A stretch of 64,000 bases of DNA from assembly GCA_020633335.1 (NCBI GenBank), contig JACKDU010000009.1, positions 62,001 through 126,000 on the forward strand, written 5' to 3'. Below the pieces are notes generated by a model. The model made no database searches. It was not told the origin of the DNA and saw only the letters and a list, made by a program, of their open reading frames with translations. A program made the position numbers and the translations under genes. Positions 1 to 8,708 of this stretch are shown here, one piece after another (position 1 is the stretch's first letter; each line of letters starts with the position of its first letter). The stretch comes from Myxococcales bacterium. GTDB taxonomy: Bacteria; Myxococcota_A; Polyangia; Nannocystales; Nannocystaceae.

Positions 1-1706
1 AGGTGCTCGCCCAGCGGGGTGATCGTCGCGTTCTGGCAGTAGGGGCCGACCAGGGGCGGCTGCGAGATCTGGTCGAGGTACTTGGCGGTGGTGTTGAGCG
101 GCGCGTCGGCGAAGGCGCTGTTGTCATTCGGCGCCGGCGAGTCGTAGACGTCGCGCGGCATGTTGAGGCCGCCGAAGGCGACGTCCCCGTGGTCAAAGCC
201 GCCGACCTCGGGATCCGGGCAATCGAGGGTGTAGTTCGACCAGTGGCCGCTGTTGGCGAAGTTGCCGAGCTCGATGAAGGCCCGGTCGCCGTCGCCGGGG
301 GTGAATTTATTGTCATACTTGTGGACCGGGAAGAGCGCGCGGACGCCGAGGTCGTAATAGTGGTCGAGCTGGGACTCGACGTAGGCCTCGTCGCAGGTCG
401 GGTCGCCGGGCCCGGGGGTGAGCTTGCAGCGGAAGATGTTGGCGGCCTCGATCCCGAGGATCACCGCCAGCTTGCCGCCGGCGATCACCTCGCGGGCCTC
501 GGCCGGGGTATGCACAATTCGGAACCACCCGAGCCCGGGCCCGCCGCTCTGGGCGTCGATGTAGCGCTCGAGCGCGTAGCTCTCGTCGATGATCCGATCG
601 ACCGCGGTCATGTCGTCGCAGTCGTAGCGCGGCTTCTGGATCCCCTCGCCGACCATGAAGTCGCAGATGATCCGGTTGGTGGTCGCGTGGAGGACGACGA
701 GGCGGAGGCCGGCGAGGTAGGCCCGCTGCAGCCAGACCCAGTACTGGACCTGGTGGGTCGAGCGGCTCGGCGCGTGCGGCCAATCGGAGAAGGTCGGCCA
801 GCCGTCGGTGCGGTGGTTGTCCTCGCTCATCTCCTTGGCGATGAGATCGGGGAGGAGGCTCTGGATGTCCGTCGCCTCGGAGCCGGCGGAGTCGAAGATC
901 GCGCCGAAGAAGTCCTTGCGGCCCATCTCGCCGTGGGCGACCGAGCAGTCGCCGAGCGCGTGGGCGACCCCGAGGCGGTGGTAGGCGCCGCCGTGGTAGA
1001 GGCCGCCGCCGCCGAAGGCGAAGTTGGAGTGGATATGCGAGTGGGTGTCGACGACCCCGTAGAGATCGCCGTCCTCCCAGGTGGTCTTGGTGATCGCGCC
1101 GACCGCGTCGAGCGTCAGCTCGGGGTGGGGCTTGCACCCCTCGGCGGGCTCGAGGGTGAGGGGCAGGCCCTCGTCGGCGATGCCGGCGGCCGCGAGCGAG
1201 CGGTCGTTGCGGCGGTTTCGGAGCTGGTAGCGCCAGGGGTCGACGGTCGACGCCTCGAGGATCCACTCGGCGCCCGAGATGTAGGCGTCGTCGACCAGGG
1301 TGACGTCGGAATCGAGGACGTCGCGGCGGACGAGGGGGCCCTCGTCGGCGACCAGGTAGAAGCCGTCCTGGTCGTAGAGGAGGTAGGTTGCGAGGTCGGA
1401 GGCCCGGAAGGTGAAGCGGGCGGCGGCCGCCGAATCACCGGCGAAGGCGAAGCCCTCCCCGTCGCCGTTGACGCTGAGGTAGGTGTCGTCGCTGCGGACC
1501 GTGAAGCAGCCGCTGGCCTGGCCGTAGACGTCGAGCTCCGGCGCCTCGCCGGTGGTGCCGGTGCCGGTCTCGGTCGCGCTGGCGCTCGCGGTGTCGGTCC
1601 CGCCGGCGGTCGAGCCCTCGGTCGCGCTGGCGCCGGTCTCCCCGCTGGAGCCCGAGCAGCCGAGGAGGAGCGTGATGGTGATCGGGAGCGGACGGAGCGG
1701 ACGCAC
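1..1706 (-). CDS. Partial membrane-dipeptidase-like (M19/amidohydrolase) lipoprotein, C-terminus outside window
   Basis: The reading frame is open from the GTG at 1706 to the left edge, so the C-terminus is missing. The N-terminus is a short lipoprotein signal ending LLLGC, followed by a Ser/Thr/Gly-rich linker, then about 120 residues resembling a beta-trefoil or lectin-like segment, then a catalytic-type region starting VVDTHSHIHSNF. That His-x-His motif, with a later LGIEAANIF and DLGVRALFPVHKYDNKF, resembles the metal-binding fold of peptidase M19 and related amidohydrolases. It is probably anchored to the outer membrane. The start is supported by TAAACT (1715-1720) 8 nt upstream. The substrate is unknown; the M19 link is by motif resemblance only. 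Confidence 0.75.
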   Translation of the reverse strand, partial: MRPLRPLPITITLLLGCSGSSGETGASATEGSTAGGTDTASASATETGTGTTGEAPELDVYGQASGCFTVRSDDTYLSVNGDGEGFAFAGDSAAAARFTFRASDLATYLLYDQDGFYLVADEGPLVRRDVLDSDVTLVDDAYISGAEWILEASTVDPWRYQLRNRRNDRSLAAAGIADEGLPLTLEPAEGCKPHPELTLDAVGAITKTTWEDGDLYGVVDTHSHIHSNFAFGGGGLYHGGAYHRLGVAHALGDCSVAHGEMGRKDFFGAIFDSAGSEATDIQSLLPDLIAKEMSEDNHRTDGWPTFSDWPHAPSRSTHQVQYWVWLQRAYLAGLRLVVLHATTNRIICDFMVGEGIQKPRYDCDDMTAVDRIIDESYALERYIDAQSGGPGLGWFRIVHTPAEAREVIAGGKLAVILGIEAANIFRCKLTPGPGDPTCDEAYVESQLDHYYDLGVRALFPVHKYDNKFTPGDGDRAFIELGNFANSGHWSNYTLDCPDPEVGGFDHGDVAFGGLNMPRDVYDSPAPNDNSAFADAPLNTTAKYLDQISQPPLVGPYCQNATITPLGEH

Positions 1707-2013
1707 GGCCCCCCAGTTTACCCGCCGCGGGCGCCCTGATCACAGGCGATCACGCCGTCGAGCGCGAAGCGCTGGGTCGCCGCGGGTCGCTGGGGGGGCC
1801 CGGTGGGCGCTCGAGCGGCGCCGCGTCGCGCCGCCGTCGGTGACGATCCCGCGCGACGCTCTGGGTCTGCCGCGGCGACCGATCGGGGGGGCGCGTGGTC
1901 GCTGGCCCCCTCCTTCGTCGGTCGCTGCTCCACGGTCGACCTCGACCCTTGCACACACACGCGCGTTTTCATCCGCGGACGGAGGCGCCGCGGAGATCAC
2001 GGCGGCGGAAGAC
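1707..2013. other. Intergenic region between divergent genes
   Basis: No gene is supported here. The short open frames on either strand have the Arg/Pro-rich composition of shadow frames. It must hold the promoters of the leftward lipoprotein (TAAACT at 1715-1720) and of the rightward kinase; no clear box was found for the kinase. Confidence 0.5.
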
Positions 2014-3384
2014 GTGAGAGACTTCAGGGCCGTGCGAGGAACCCCTTCGGCGACCGAGCAGCGGCTCGTCCGCTTTCGCCGTCGCATCACGTCGGCGATG
2101 GCGATCGGCATCACCGTCGGCTGCGTCTTGATGGCGCCGATACGGATCTGGCAGTTCACCGTCACCGGCGACGTGTTTCGCCTCCTCGGCGGCGGGGTGG
2201 TGATCTTCGGCGCGGTCTTCTGCGCGGTCTCGCTGCGCGCCCTGATCCGCGGCGAGCTCGAGCGGGCCGGCCGCTTCCTGCTGATCAGCATGATCTCCTG
2301 CATGGTCGCGGTCGGCGTCGTCGACCAGCCCGGCCTCGCCCTCCTGGCGATGACGGGCGGCGCGCCGATGCTCTACATCCTCGGCCTCGCCCTCGGCGCC
2401 CTCGAGCGCCGCGCCCTCTGGCAGCTCTTCCTGCCGGTCACCTTCGGCGTGACGCTGGTCGTCCGCCAGCTCGTCAACCCGATCGAGTGGCTGCGGGATC
2501 CCAGCGAATTCGCGGTCATCGTCCTCTGCGGCTTCGTCGCCATCTACATGTCCTGCCGCCTCGCCGACGAGCTCTTCTTGATCATGCGTGAGGGCCTCCG
2601 GGAGAGCGAAGAGGCTCGGATCGAGGCCGAGCGGGCGAACCAGACCAAGGGGCTCTTCCTGGCGACGATGAGCCACGAGCTGCGGACGCCGCTCAACGTG
2701 ATCATCGGCTACGCCGAGCTGATCGACGAGCTCCTCGACGACCCCGACGTCGAGCGGGTCGAGATCCGGCGCGACGTGGAGCGGGTCCGCGGCGCCGCCG
2801 AGCACCTCCTCTCCATGATCGCCGACGTCCTCGACATGTCGAAGATCGAGGCCGGGCAGGTGACGATCTGCCTCGAGTCGGTGGGGCTCCCCCGCCTGGT
2901 CGCCGGCCTCGTCGAGCACGCGCGGCCGCTCCTCGCCCGCCGCGCGAACACCCTCGAGGTCGTCCACGATCCCGCGGCGGTCGAGCTCGAGAGCGACGCG
3001 ATCAAGGTCCGGCAGGTCCTCCTCAACCTCCTCTCGAACGCGGCGAAGTTCACCGAGAGCGGCGTCATCACCCTGCGCGTGGTCAACGAGGCGCGGGCGG
3101 GCGTCGACGGCGTCCTCTTCGCGGTCTCCGACACCGGGATCGGCATCCCCGCCGACCGCATCGGCGAGCTCTTCAAGCCCTTCACCCAGGTCGACGCGTC
3201 GACGACGCGGCTCTACGGCGGGACCGGCCTCGGCCTCGCGATCTGCCGCTCCTTCGCCGAGCGCCTCGGCGGCACCCTGACGGTCGAGAGCGAGCTCGGG
3301 GTGGGCAGCACCTTCGCGCTCTGGCTCCCGCGCCGCCACGCCGACGCGCCCCCGCCCGCGCTCGCCGAGGCGTCGCCGGCGTGA
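2014..3384 (+). CDS. Membrane sensor histidine kinase
   Basis: A two-component sensor of 456 residues. Residues about 25-185 form several hydrophobic membrane segments, followed by a short coiled coil (SEEARIEAERANQTKG). The transmitter then has a classical HisKA H-box SHELRTPLN (phospho-accepting His at 221), N-box LLNLLSNAAKFT, G1 SDTGIGIP, F-box LFKPFTQVD and G2 GGTGLGLAI. There is no receiver domain and no neighbouring response regulator, so it is an orphan kinase. The start is uncertain: GTG at 2014, GTG at 2032 and ATG at 2098 are all in frame, and the frame stays open upstream. The ligand is unknown. Confidence 0.85.
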   Translation: MRDFRAVRGTPSATEQRLVRFRRRITSAMAIGITVGCVLMAPIRIWQFTVTGDVFRLLGGGVVIFGAVFCAVSLRALIRGELERAGRFLLISMISCMVAVGVVDQPGLALLAMTGGAPMLYILGLALGALERRALWQLFLPVTFGVTLVVRQLVNPIEWLRDPSEFAVIVLCGFVAIYMSCRLADELFLIMREGLRESEEARIEAERANQTKGLFLATMSHELRTPLNVIIGYAELIDELLDDPDVERVEIRRDVERVRGAAEHLLSMIADVLDMSKIEAGQVTICLESVGLPRLVAGLVEHARPLLARRANTLEVVHDPAAVELESDAIKVRQVLLNLLSNAAKFTESGVITLRVVNEARAGVDGVLFAVSDTGIGIPADRIGELFKPFTQVDASTTRLYGGTGLGLAICRSFAERLGGTLTVESELGVGSTFALWLPRRHADAPPPALAEASPA

Positions 3385-3402
3385 CGCGGCCGGCGGGCGC
3401 CG

Positions 3403-4806
3403 TCAGAGCGCGGCGACCCGCACCCGCACCGGACGATCGGGGCGGAGGGTCGCCGACGCGTGGAGCCCGATCGCCTCGTCGGAGGCGAGCATCACTCGGA
3501 AGCGGCGGGCGATCATCGAGATCGCCAGCGCCGACTCGTAGAGGCTGAAGCGGTTGCCGATGCACACCCGCGGGCCGGTGATGAAGGGGAGATAGGCGTA
3601 GCGGTGGCGGGCGGCGATCGCCTCGGCGGTGAAGCGCTCGGGCCGGAAGGACTCGGGATCGTCCCAGAAGTCGGGGTGGCGGTGGAGGAAGTAGATCCCG
3701 AGCATCGCCCCGCACCCCGCCGGGATCCGGTGGCCGGCGACCGCGACCTCGCGGGTCGCCACCCGACCGACCATCCACGCCGGCGGTCGGAAGCGGAGGA
3801 CCTCGTCGATCACCATCCGGATGTAGGTGAGCGAGTCGAGGTAGCCGGGATCGCTCGGGGTCGGCGACTCTGCGCGGGCCGCCTCGTCGGCGACGCGGGC
3901 CGCGACCTCGGCGTGGCGGGCGAGGATCGCGAAGGTCCAGGTCAGGGTGAGCGCGGTGGTCTCGTGGCCGGCGAGGTAGAGGGTGAGGATCTCGTCGCGG
4001 ATCTGCGCGTCGGTCATCGACTCGCCGCTCTCCTCGTCGCGGGCGGCGATGATCGAGTCGAGGAGGGTCGGCGCGTCGCGATCGGGGTGGCGGCGGGCGT
4101 GTTCGATGATCCCGTAGATCAAGTGATCGAGGTCGCGCAGCGCCCGCTTGAAGCGGCGGTTCTTCGGGGTCGGGATCGCCAACGGGATGTTGAGGCCGGC
4201 GCTGATCCGGTCGCCGACGATCTCGATGCTCTCGGTGACCGCGCGCGTGGTGTCCTGCGAGGTCGCCCCGAGATCGACGCCGAAGAGGGTGCGGCCGACG
4301 ATCCGCTGGGTGAGCCGCATCATCTCGGCGTAGAGGTCGAAGACCTCGCCGGTGCGGGCGCGACGCTCCCAGACGTCGAGCATGTCGTCGACGCAGGCGG
4401 CCATCGCCGGGAGGAGCGCGTGGATGCAGCGGGGACGGAAGGTCGGCTGCATCATCCGCCGCTGCCGCGCCCAGTACGCGCCCTCGCTGGTGACCAACCC
4501 CTGGCCGACGAAGGCCCGGGCGGGCGCGTAGAACCAGCCCTTCTCGAAGGCGTCGCGCTGGCTGACGAGGACCGCTTCGAAGGCGTCCGGGTGGGCGAGG
4601 AGGGCGAGCGAGCGCTGGCCGACCAGCGGCACCCGGAAGGCGTCGCCGTAGCGCTCACGGCAACGGAGCAGGAAGGGGAACATGCCCTCGCGGAGGATCG
4701 ACGGGAGGGCGCCGACCAGCGGCGCGCCGCGGGGACCGGGGAGCGTGCGGGCGTCGACGCGGCGTCCACCGGCGCTCGCGGCTGGAGATGGACTGGCGAC
4801 GGTCAT
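3403..4806 (-). CDS. Cytochrome P450
   Basis: A soluble haem-thiolate monooxygenase of 467 residues, a normal length. It shows the I-helix oxygen-activation motif AGHETTALT, the ExxR motif in DEVLRFRPP, and a haem loop FITGPRVCIGNRF with the axial cysteine near residue 415. The N-terminus has LPGPRGAPLVGALP, a proline-rich hinge typical of CYP4/CYP110-like bacterial P450s that act on fatty acids or terpenoids; substrate is not predictable. No ferredoxin or reductase gene is adjacent. The start has its own box, TAGACT (4815-4820), 8 nt upstream, so it is probably transcribed separately from the radical SAM gene that ends 140 nt upstream. Confidence 0.93.
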   Translation of the reverse strand: MTVASPSPAASAGGRRVDARTLPGPRGAPLVGALPSILREGMFPFLLRCRERYGDAFRVPLVGQRSLALLAHPDAFEAVLVSQRDAFEKGWFYAPARAFVGQGLVTSEGAYWARQRRMMQPTFRPRCIHALLPAMAACVDDMLDVWERRARTGEVFDLYAEMMRLTQRIVGRTLFGVDLGATSQDTTRAVTESIEIVGDRISAGLNIPLAIPTPKNRRFKRALRDLDHLIYGIIEHARRHPDRDAPTLLDSIIAARDEESGESMTDAQIRDEILTLYLAGHETTALTLTWTFAILARHAEVAARVADEAARAESPTPSDPGYLDSLTYIRMVIDEVLRFRPPAWMVGRVATREVAVAGHRIPAGCGAMLGIYFLHRHPDFWDDPESFRPERFTAEAIAARHRYAYLPFITGPRVCIGNRFSLYESALAISMIARRFRVMLASDEAIGLHASATLRPDRPVRVRVAAL

Positions 4807-4946
4807 CGGGGGCGAGTCTACTATCCCGGACGACTCCGCGCGTCAGGCTCTGGGCGCCGCGATCGACGCCTCCAGACGCGCGTCGGCCGGCGATCCGGTG
4901 CCCGCGGACCCCCGGGTGAGTCAACCCGTCGGGCGATCGCGCGCGC

Positions 4947-7457
4947 TCACGCGGCGGGGGCCGTGGCGAGCGGCCGCCGCCAGAGGCGGGCGAGGAAGCG
5001 CTCGATCCGGCCGGCGGCGGCCTCCTCGTCGATCCCGTGGGCCTCGCCGAGGAGCTCGATCATCGCCGCCGCCCCGAGGCCGGCGCGGGCGGCCTCGACG
5101 AGGAGCGCGGTGATCCGGTCGACCCCGTAGGCGGTCTTCTCGCGGACGTCGACCACCAGGTACTCGTCGCCCTCGCGGGCGACGTAGAGGCCGCGATCGT
5201 CGGCGCCCCGCGTCGCCGGGATCGCGGCGTCGAGCTCGAAGCGCTGGGTCGCCGCGATCCCGACCCGGACGGCCGGCAGGCGCTCGCGCGCGGCGCTCTC
5301 CTCGAGGATCCGCAGGATCGGCAGGACGTGGGTGAGCCAGCCGCGGCGGCGGACGAGCTCGCAGTAGCGCCCCCGCTCGATCCCCGCGAGCGAGACGCAG
5401 CCCGGGCAATTGTCGCGGGCGCTGCACCCCTCGCAGCCGAGGGCGGCTCGATCCTCGGCGACCCGCGCCTCCATCAGCACCTGGAGGTGGACGCGATCGC
5501 GGTGCGGCCCCGGGATCCGCGGGCCGCCGACGCAGGGCGAGAGGGAGCCGTCGGTGTTGGCGACGATGAGCCCGAGCGCCCGCGCCTGGCAGCCCCAGAG
5601 CGACCAGCGGCAGCCGTGGATCACCCGCAGCGGGTGGCGGCCGCCGAGGAGCTCGGCGAGGGCGGGGGGCCGCTCGAAGGCCTCGATCTCGAGGAGCGCG
5701 GCGATGAAGCGCTCGAGATCCTCGCCCCCCTCGATCGTCGCCAGGAGCGCGGTGTCGGCCGCTCGCCGCGGGCGGCCGTCGAAGTCGAGCGCGAGCCCGT
5801 CGAGCGCCGCGAAGCCGGCGCGGACGATCGACGTCACCTCGTAGCGCGGGTGGACGAAGAGCTCGCGCGCCGCCCCCGAGTCGAGCACCGGGTGGACGTA
5901 GGCGACCTGGGTGACCGGCACCTCGGCGGCGACGCAGGCGTGATCGATCGCCTCGATCGCGTCCTCGTGCTCGACCTCGACGAAGAGGTGATCGCCGATG
6001 TGAATGATCGGCGCGATCGCCTCGGGCGCCCGCGCGCCCCAGCCGGCGGCGACCAGGACGAGGCTCGGGTAGACCATCCCCGAGGGGAGGTGGGCGCTGG
6101 TCGAGAACTCGCCGGTGAAGTGGATCGGGATCTTGACGCTCGGGTAGACGAAGGCGTGGGGGAGGCGGGGGATCTCGGTGGGATCGAAGCGGTAGAGCGC
6201 ACGCCGCGGGAGGGTCGCGTAGCGGGGGTCGTAGTCGACCTCGCCCTTCCGCTGGCGGGTGAAGACCGAGCCCGAGAGCGGGGTGAAGTGGTTGACCGAG
6301 TAGGCGCCGAGGTCGAGGGTCTTGATGTACTCGAGGGTCTGGAGCGCGTCCTCGCGGGTCTCGAAGGGCATCCCGGTGACGAAGCTCGCGGTCGTGTCGA
6401 GGCCGACCTCGCGGGCGTAGGCGACGAGCTCGCGCGCCTCCTCGAGGTAGGCCCGCTCGGCGTTGAGATCGAGCGCCCCGCGGGTCGCGGCGTGGAGCTT
6501 GCGCATCTGGTGGAGGACCCGCGGGACCCCCGACTCGACCCCGAAGTTGACCTCGGCGAAGTTGGCCCGGGCCATCAGCTCGATCAGCTCGCGGTCGGCG
6601 TGGTTGACGCTCATGTGCGAGTAGAAGCAGAGGTAGTCCTGGAGGCCGGCGTCGATCACCCGGGCGCAGAACTCCTTGGCGCCCGCCCGATCGATCGCGA
6701 AGTCGTCGTCGGAGAGCATCACGTGGCAGAGCGCGCCGCGCTCGCGCGCGTGGGCGGCGAAGCGCTCGAGCTCGGCGAGGGTCCGCTCGATCGGCACCGC
6801 GTCGACCCGGAAGCCGCTGCGGACCGCGAAGTTGCAGAAGAGGCAGTGGGCGGTGCAGCCCTGGGCGCGGATCAGCGCGAAGTGACCCTCGGCCTCGTAG
6901 AGCTCGGCGAGGTCGATCCGCCCGGAGAGGTAGGGCGAGGGGAGCTCGGCGAGGGGAGGGCGCGGCGCCTTCGGGTTCGCGCGGAGCTGGCCCTTCGCGT
7001 CGCGGGCGGCGACGCCGAGGATCGACGCGGGATCGGGCGCGCCGGCGCGGGCCTGGGTGAGGAGCTCGGCGAGCGGCTGGTAGCCGCTGCCGGTGACGAC
7101 GACGTCGAAGGGCGCGCCGTCACCGAGGAGCGTCGGCAGGTTGTAGGCTGGCTCGCAGAAGGGGCCGCCGGCGACGATGAGGCGCCCCGGCCGGAGGCGA
7201 CGGAGGCGGCGGGCGAGCGCCAGCGAGAGGAGCGCGTTCGAGTCGTAGACGATGAGGCCGTAGGCCCGCGCGTCCTCGGCGGCGATCTCCTCGGCGATCG
7301 CGTCGAGGGGGCCGAGCGGCGAGGCGTTGATGTACTGGGTCGCCCGCAGCCCGGCCCCGCCGAGGTACTCGGCGAGGTAGTAGGCGGCGATCGAGTGCGC
7401 GAAGCCTTCGAAGCCGTAGGGCGGGAAGGCGAAGCGGATGTCGACGAGGTCGCCCAT
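4947..7457 (-). CDS. B12-binding radical SAM-SPASM enzyme with C-terminal PqqD-like (RRE) domain; candidate RiPP maturase
   Basis: An 836-residue multidomain enzyme. Residues 1-140 resemble the cobalamin-binding Rossmann domain found in front of radical SAM domains. The radical SAM cluster motif CTAHCLFC has Cys 201, 205 and 208. From about residue 625 there is a SPASM-like segment with a conserved Gly/Cys stretch (TDGSLSPCVGG) and CEGCSARDNCPGC beginning at 675, which would bind auxiliary Fe-S clusters. Residues about 735-830 resemble PqqD, the peptide-binding RiPP recognition element. In known systems (PqqE/PqqD, polytheonamide methyltransferases) these parts modify ribosomal peptides; a B12 radical SAM often C-methylates unactivated carbons. 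It lies 22 nt downstream of the repeat peptide gene on the same strand. The reaction here is inferred. Confidence 0.88.
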   Translation of the reverse strand: MGDLVDIRFAFPPYGFEGFAHSIAAYYLAEYLGGAGLRATQYINASPLGPLDAIAEEIAAEDARAYGLIVYDSNALLSLALARRLRRLRPGRLIVAGGPFCEPAYNLPTLLGDGAPFDVVVTGSGYQPLAELLTQARAGAPDPASILGVAARDAKGQLRANPKAPRPPLAELPSPYLSGRIDLAELYEAEGHFALIRAQGCTAHCLFCNFAVRSGFRVDAVPIERTLAELERFAAHARERGALCHVMLSDDDFAIDRAGAKEFCARVIDAGLQDYLCFYSHMSVNHADRELIELMARANFAEVNFGVESGVPRVLHQMRKLHAATRGALDLNAERAYLEEARELVAYAREVGLDTTASFVTGMPFETREDALQTLEYIKTLDLGAYSVNHFTPLSGSVFTRQRKGEVDYDPRYATLPRRALYRFDPTEIPRLPHAFVYPSVKIPIHFTGEFSTSAHLPSGMVYPSLVLVAAGWGARAPEAIAPIIHIGDHLFVEVEHEDAIEAIDHACVAAEVPVTQVAYVHPVLDSGAARELFVHPRYEVTSIVRAGFAALDGLALDFDGRPRRAADTALLATIEGGEDLERFIAALLEIEAFERPPALAELLGGRHPLRVIHGCRWSLWGCQARALGLIVANTDGSLSPCVGGPRIPGPHRDRVHLQVLMEARVAEDRAALGCEGCSARDNCPGCVSLAGIERGRYCELVRRRGWLTHVLPILRILEESAARERLPAVRVGIAATQRFELDAAIPATRGADDRGLYVAREGDEYLVVDVREKTAYGVDRITALLVEAARAGLGAAAMIELLGEAHGIDEEAAAGRIERFLARLWRRPLATAPAA

Positions 7458-7479
7458 CGCCCGCGGGGCAGCTCCGGCC

Positions 7480-7839
7480 CTACTTGCCGGCCGGGAGCTT
7501 GTTGGGATCGAGGCCGAGCTCGCGGAGCTCGTGGTCGAGCTCCTGGCGCTCGACGAGGAGGCGCTCGCGGAAGTCCTTGCGGCCCGCCGAGGTGGTGATC
7601 GAGGTGCGGCCGCCGATCCCCTCGAGGCGCTTCGCCGGCGCGACCTTGAGGTCGACCTTGTGCTCGAGCATCTCCTTGTCGAGGGCCTGGCGCTCGGCGA
7701 TCAGCTTCTCACGGAAGTCCTTGCGGCCCGCCGAGGTGGTGATCGAGGTGCGGCCGCCGATCCCCTCGAGGCGCTTGGCTGGCGCCTTGGTCAGGTCGGC
7801 CCGTCGTCGCAGGAGCTCGCTCTTGTCGTCTGTCGGCAT
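7480..7839 (-). CDS. Two-repeat small protein, candidate RiPP precursor
   Basis: A 119-residue hydrophilic protein made of two 48-residue units. Each has a charged, probably helical part followed by APAKRLEG and then the nearly invariant EGIGGRTSITTSAGRKDF (copies at about 19-46 and 67-94). The spacers (IAERQALDKEMLEHKVDLK and LVERQELDHELRELGLDPN) have diverged while this block has not, as expected if it is the substrate. There is no signal peptide, cysteine or tyrosine. An AAGGGA Shine-Dalgarno lies just before the ATG. The gene is directly upstream of the PqqD-fused radical SAM enzyme. I do not recognise the family; a scaffold or small structural protein is the alternative. Confidence 0.7.
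   Translation of the reverse strand: MPTDDKSELLRRRADLTKAPAKRLEGIGGRTSITTSAGRKDFREKLIAERQALDKEMLEHKVDLKVAPAKRLEGIGGRTSITTSAGRKDFRERLLVERQELDHELRELGLDPNKLPAGK
7568..7776 (-). repeat. Pair of exact 65-bp direct repeats inside the candidate precursor gene
   Basis: Positions 7568-7632 and 7712-7776 read identically for 65 bases, offset by exactly 144 bp (48 codons). Third codon positions are also identical, so the copies are a recent duplication or are kept the same by recombination. The flanking spacers differ. Confidence 0.9.
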
Positions 7840-7922
7840 CGTCGTTTCCCTTCCCAGGGCGCCGCGGAGGCGCCACGATCCACGGCGTCACCCTATCATG
7901 GCGCTCGCCGCAGGATCCACGG

Positions 7923-8708
7923 ATGGCCACCGCCGAGAGCACCCCACGCGCAGCGCGCTGCGACCCCTTCATCCTCCTCTCGAGCCCGCGCTGCGGGAGC
8001 ACGACGCTGATCGAGTGCCTCGGCATGCACCCCGAGCTCGAGGTCGTCTTCGAGCCCTTTCACCCGGACGCGGGGAGTATTTTCTCGGCTGAGGGCGGGC
8101 GCCCCCTTTGTGGGGATCTCCAGCGCGACCTCGCGGCCTTTGATCGCGAGGTCGACGCGCTCTTCGCGAGGTGCGACGGCTTCAAGCACATCCTCCACCA
8201 GCTCGCGCCGATCCTGATGCGTCGCCTCCTCCGCCGGCGGCGACCGAGGGTGCTCCTGCTCCGCCGCGAGAACCTCCTGCGGCAGGCGGTCTCCAACCTC
8301 CTCGCCTTCGAGACCGCGATCTGGCACGCCGGCGACGGGCCCTGGCCGCCGCCGACCCTGCCGGCGCTCGACGTCGATCGCCTGGCGTCGATGATCGCCT
8401 ACTACCGCGACTCGCAGCGGGTCTTCGCCCGGATCCTCGAGCGCGACGGCGTCGACCACCGCGTGCTCACCTACGAGGCGCTCTTCGAGGGGCGCACCTG
8501 GCCCGAGCAGCAGGTGATCCTGGGCGAGCTCTTCGCCTTCCTCGGGCGCCCGCCGATCGTCGACCCCGCGCGCCTCGCCGCCCTCCAGGTCGCCCTCGAT
8601 CCCGCCCGCCAGCGCCTCGCCTCGCCGGCGATCTACCGGCGGATCCCGAATTGGCGGGCGATCGAGGCCCACCTCGGCGGCGACGCGAACGGTCACCTGG
8701 TCGGGTGA
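7923..8708 (+). CDS. Sulfotransferase family protein (Stf0-like)
   Basis: A 261-residue cytosolic enzyme expected to move sulfate from PAPS to an acceptor. The PAPS 5-prime-phosphosulfate loop is LLSSPRCGSTTL at residues 18-29, and the 3-prime-phosphate region resembles the Stf0 type (LLRRENLLRQAVSNLLAFE). Length fits the family. It is divergent from the repeat-peptide/radical SAM pair across 83 bp that contain back-to-back -10-like boxes (TATCAT on plus and TAGGGT on minus at about 7890-7900). Its 3-prime end overlaps the convergent LysR gene by 16 nt. The acceptor is unknown; the candidate precursor has no Tyr, so any link with it would have to be to Ser/Thr or another molecule. Confidence 0.82.
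   Translation: MATAESTPRAARCDPFILLSSPRCGSTTLIECLGMHPELEVVFEPFHPDAGSIFSAEGGRPLCGDLQRDLAAFDREVDALFARCDGFKHILHQLAPILMRRLLRRRRPRVLLLRRENLLRQAVSNLLAFETAIWHAGDGPWPPPTLPALDVDRLASMIAYYRDSQRVFARILERDGVDHRVLTYEALFEGRTWPEQQVILGELFAFLGRPPIVDPARLAALQVALDPARQRLASPAIYRRIPNWRAIEAHLGGDANGHLVG

Noticed and set aside
3403..4806. P450 as a tailoring enzyme of the RiPP-like operon
   Set aside because: It is 140 nt downstream with its own TAGACT box; co-transcription is not supported, though not excluded.
5037..7598. Very long plus-strand open frame opposite the radical SAM gene
   Set aside because: Glu/Arg/Val-rich antisense shadow of high-GC codons; no domain. The same applies to other long opposite-strand frames in the window.
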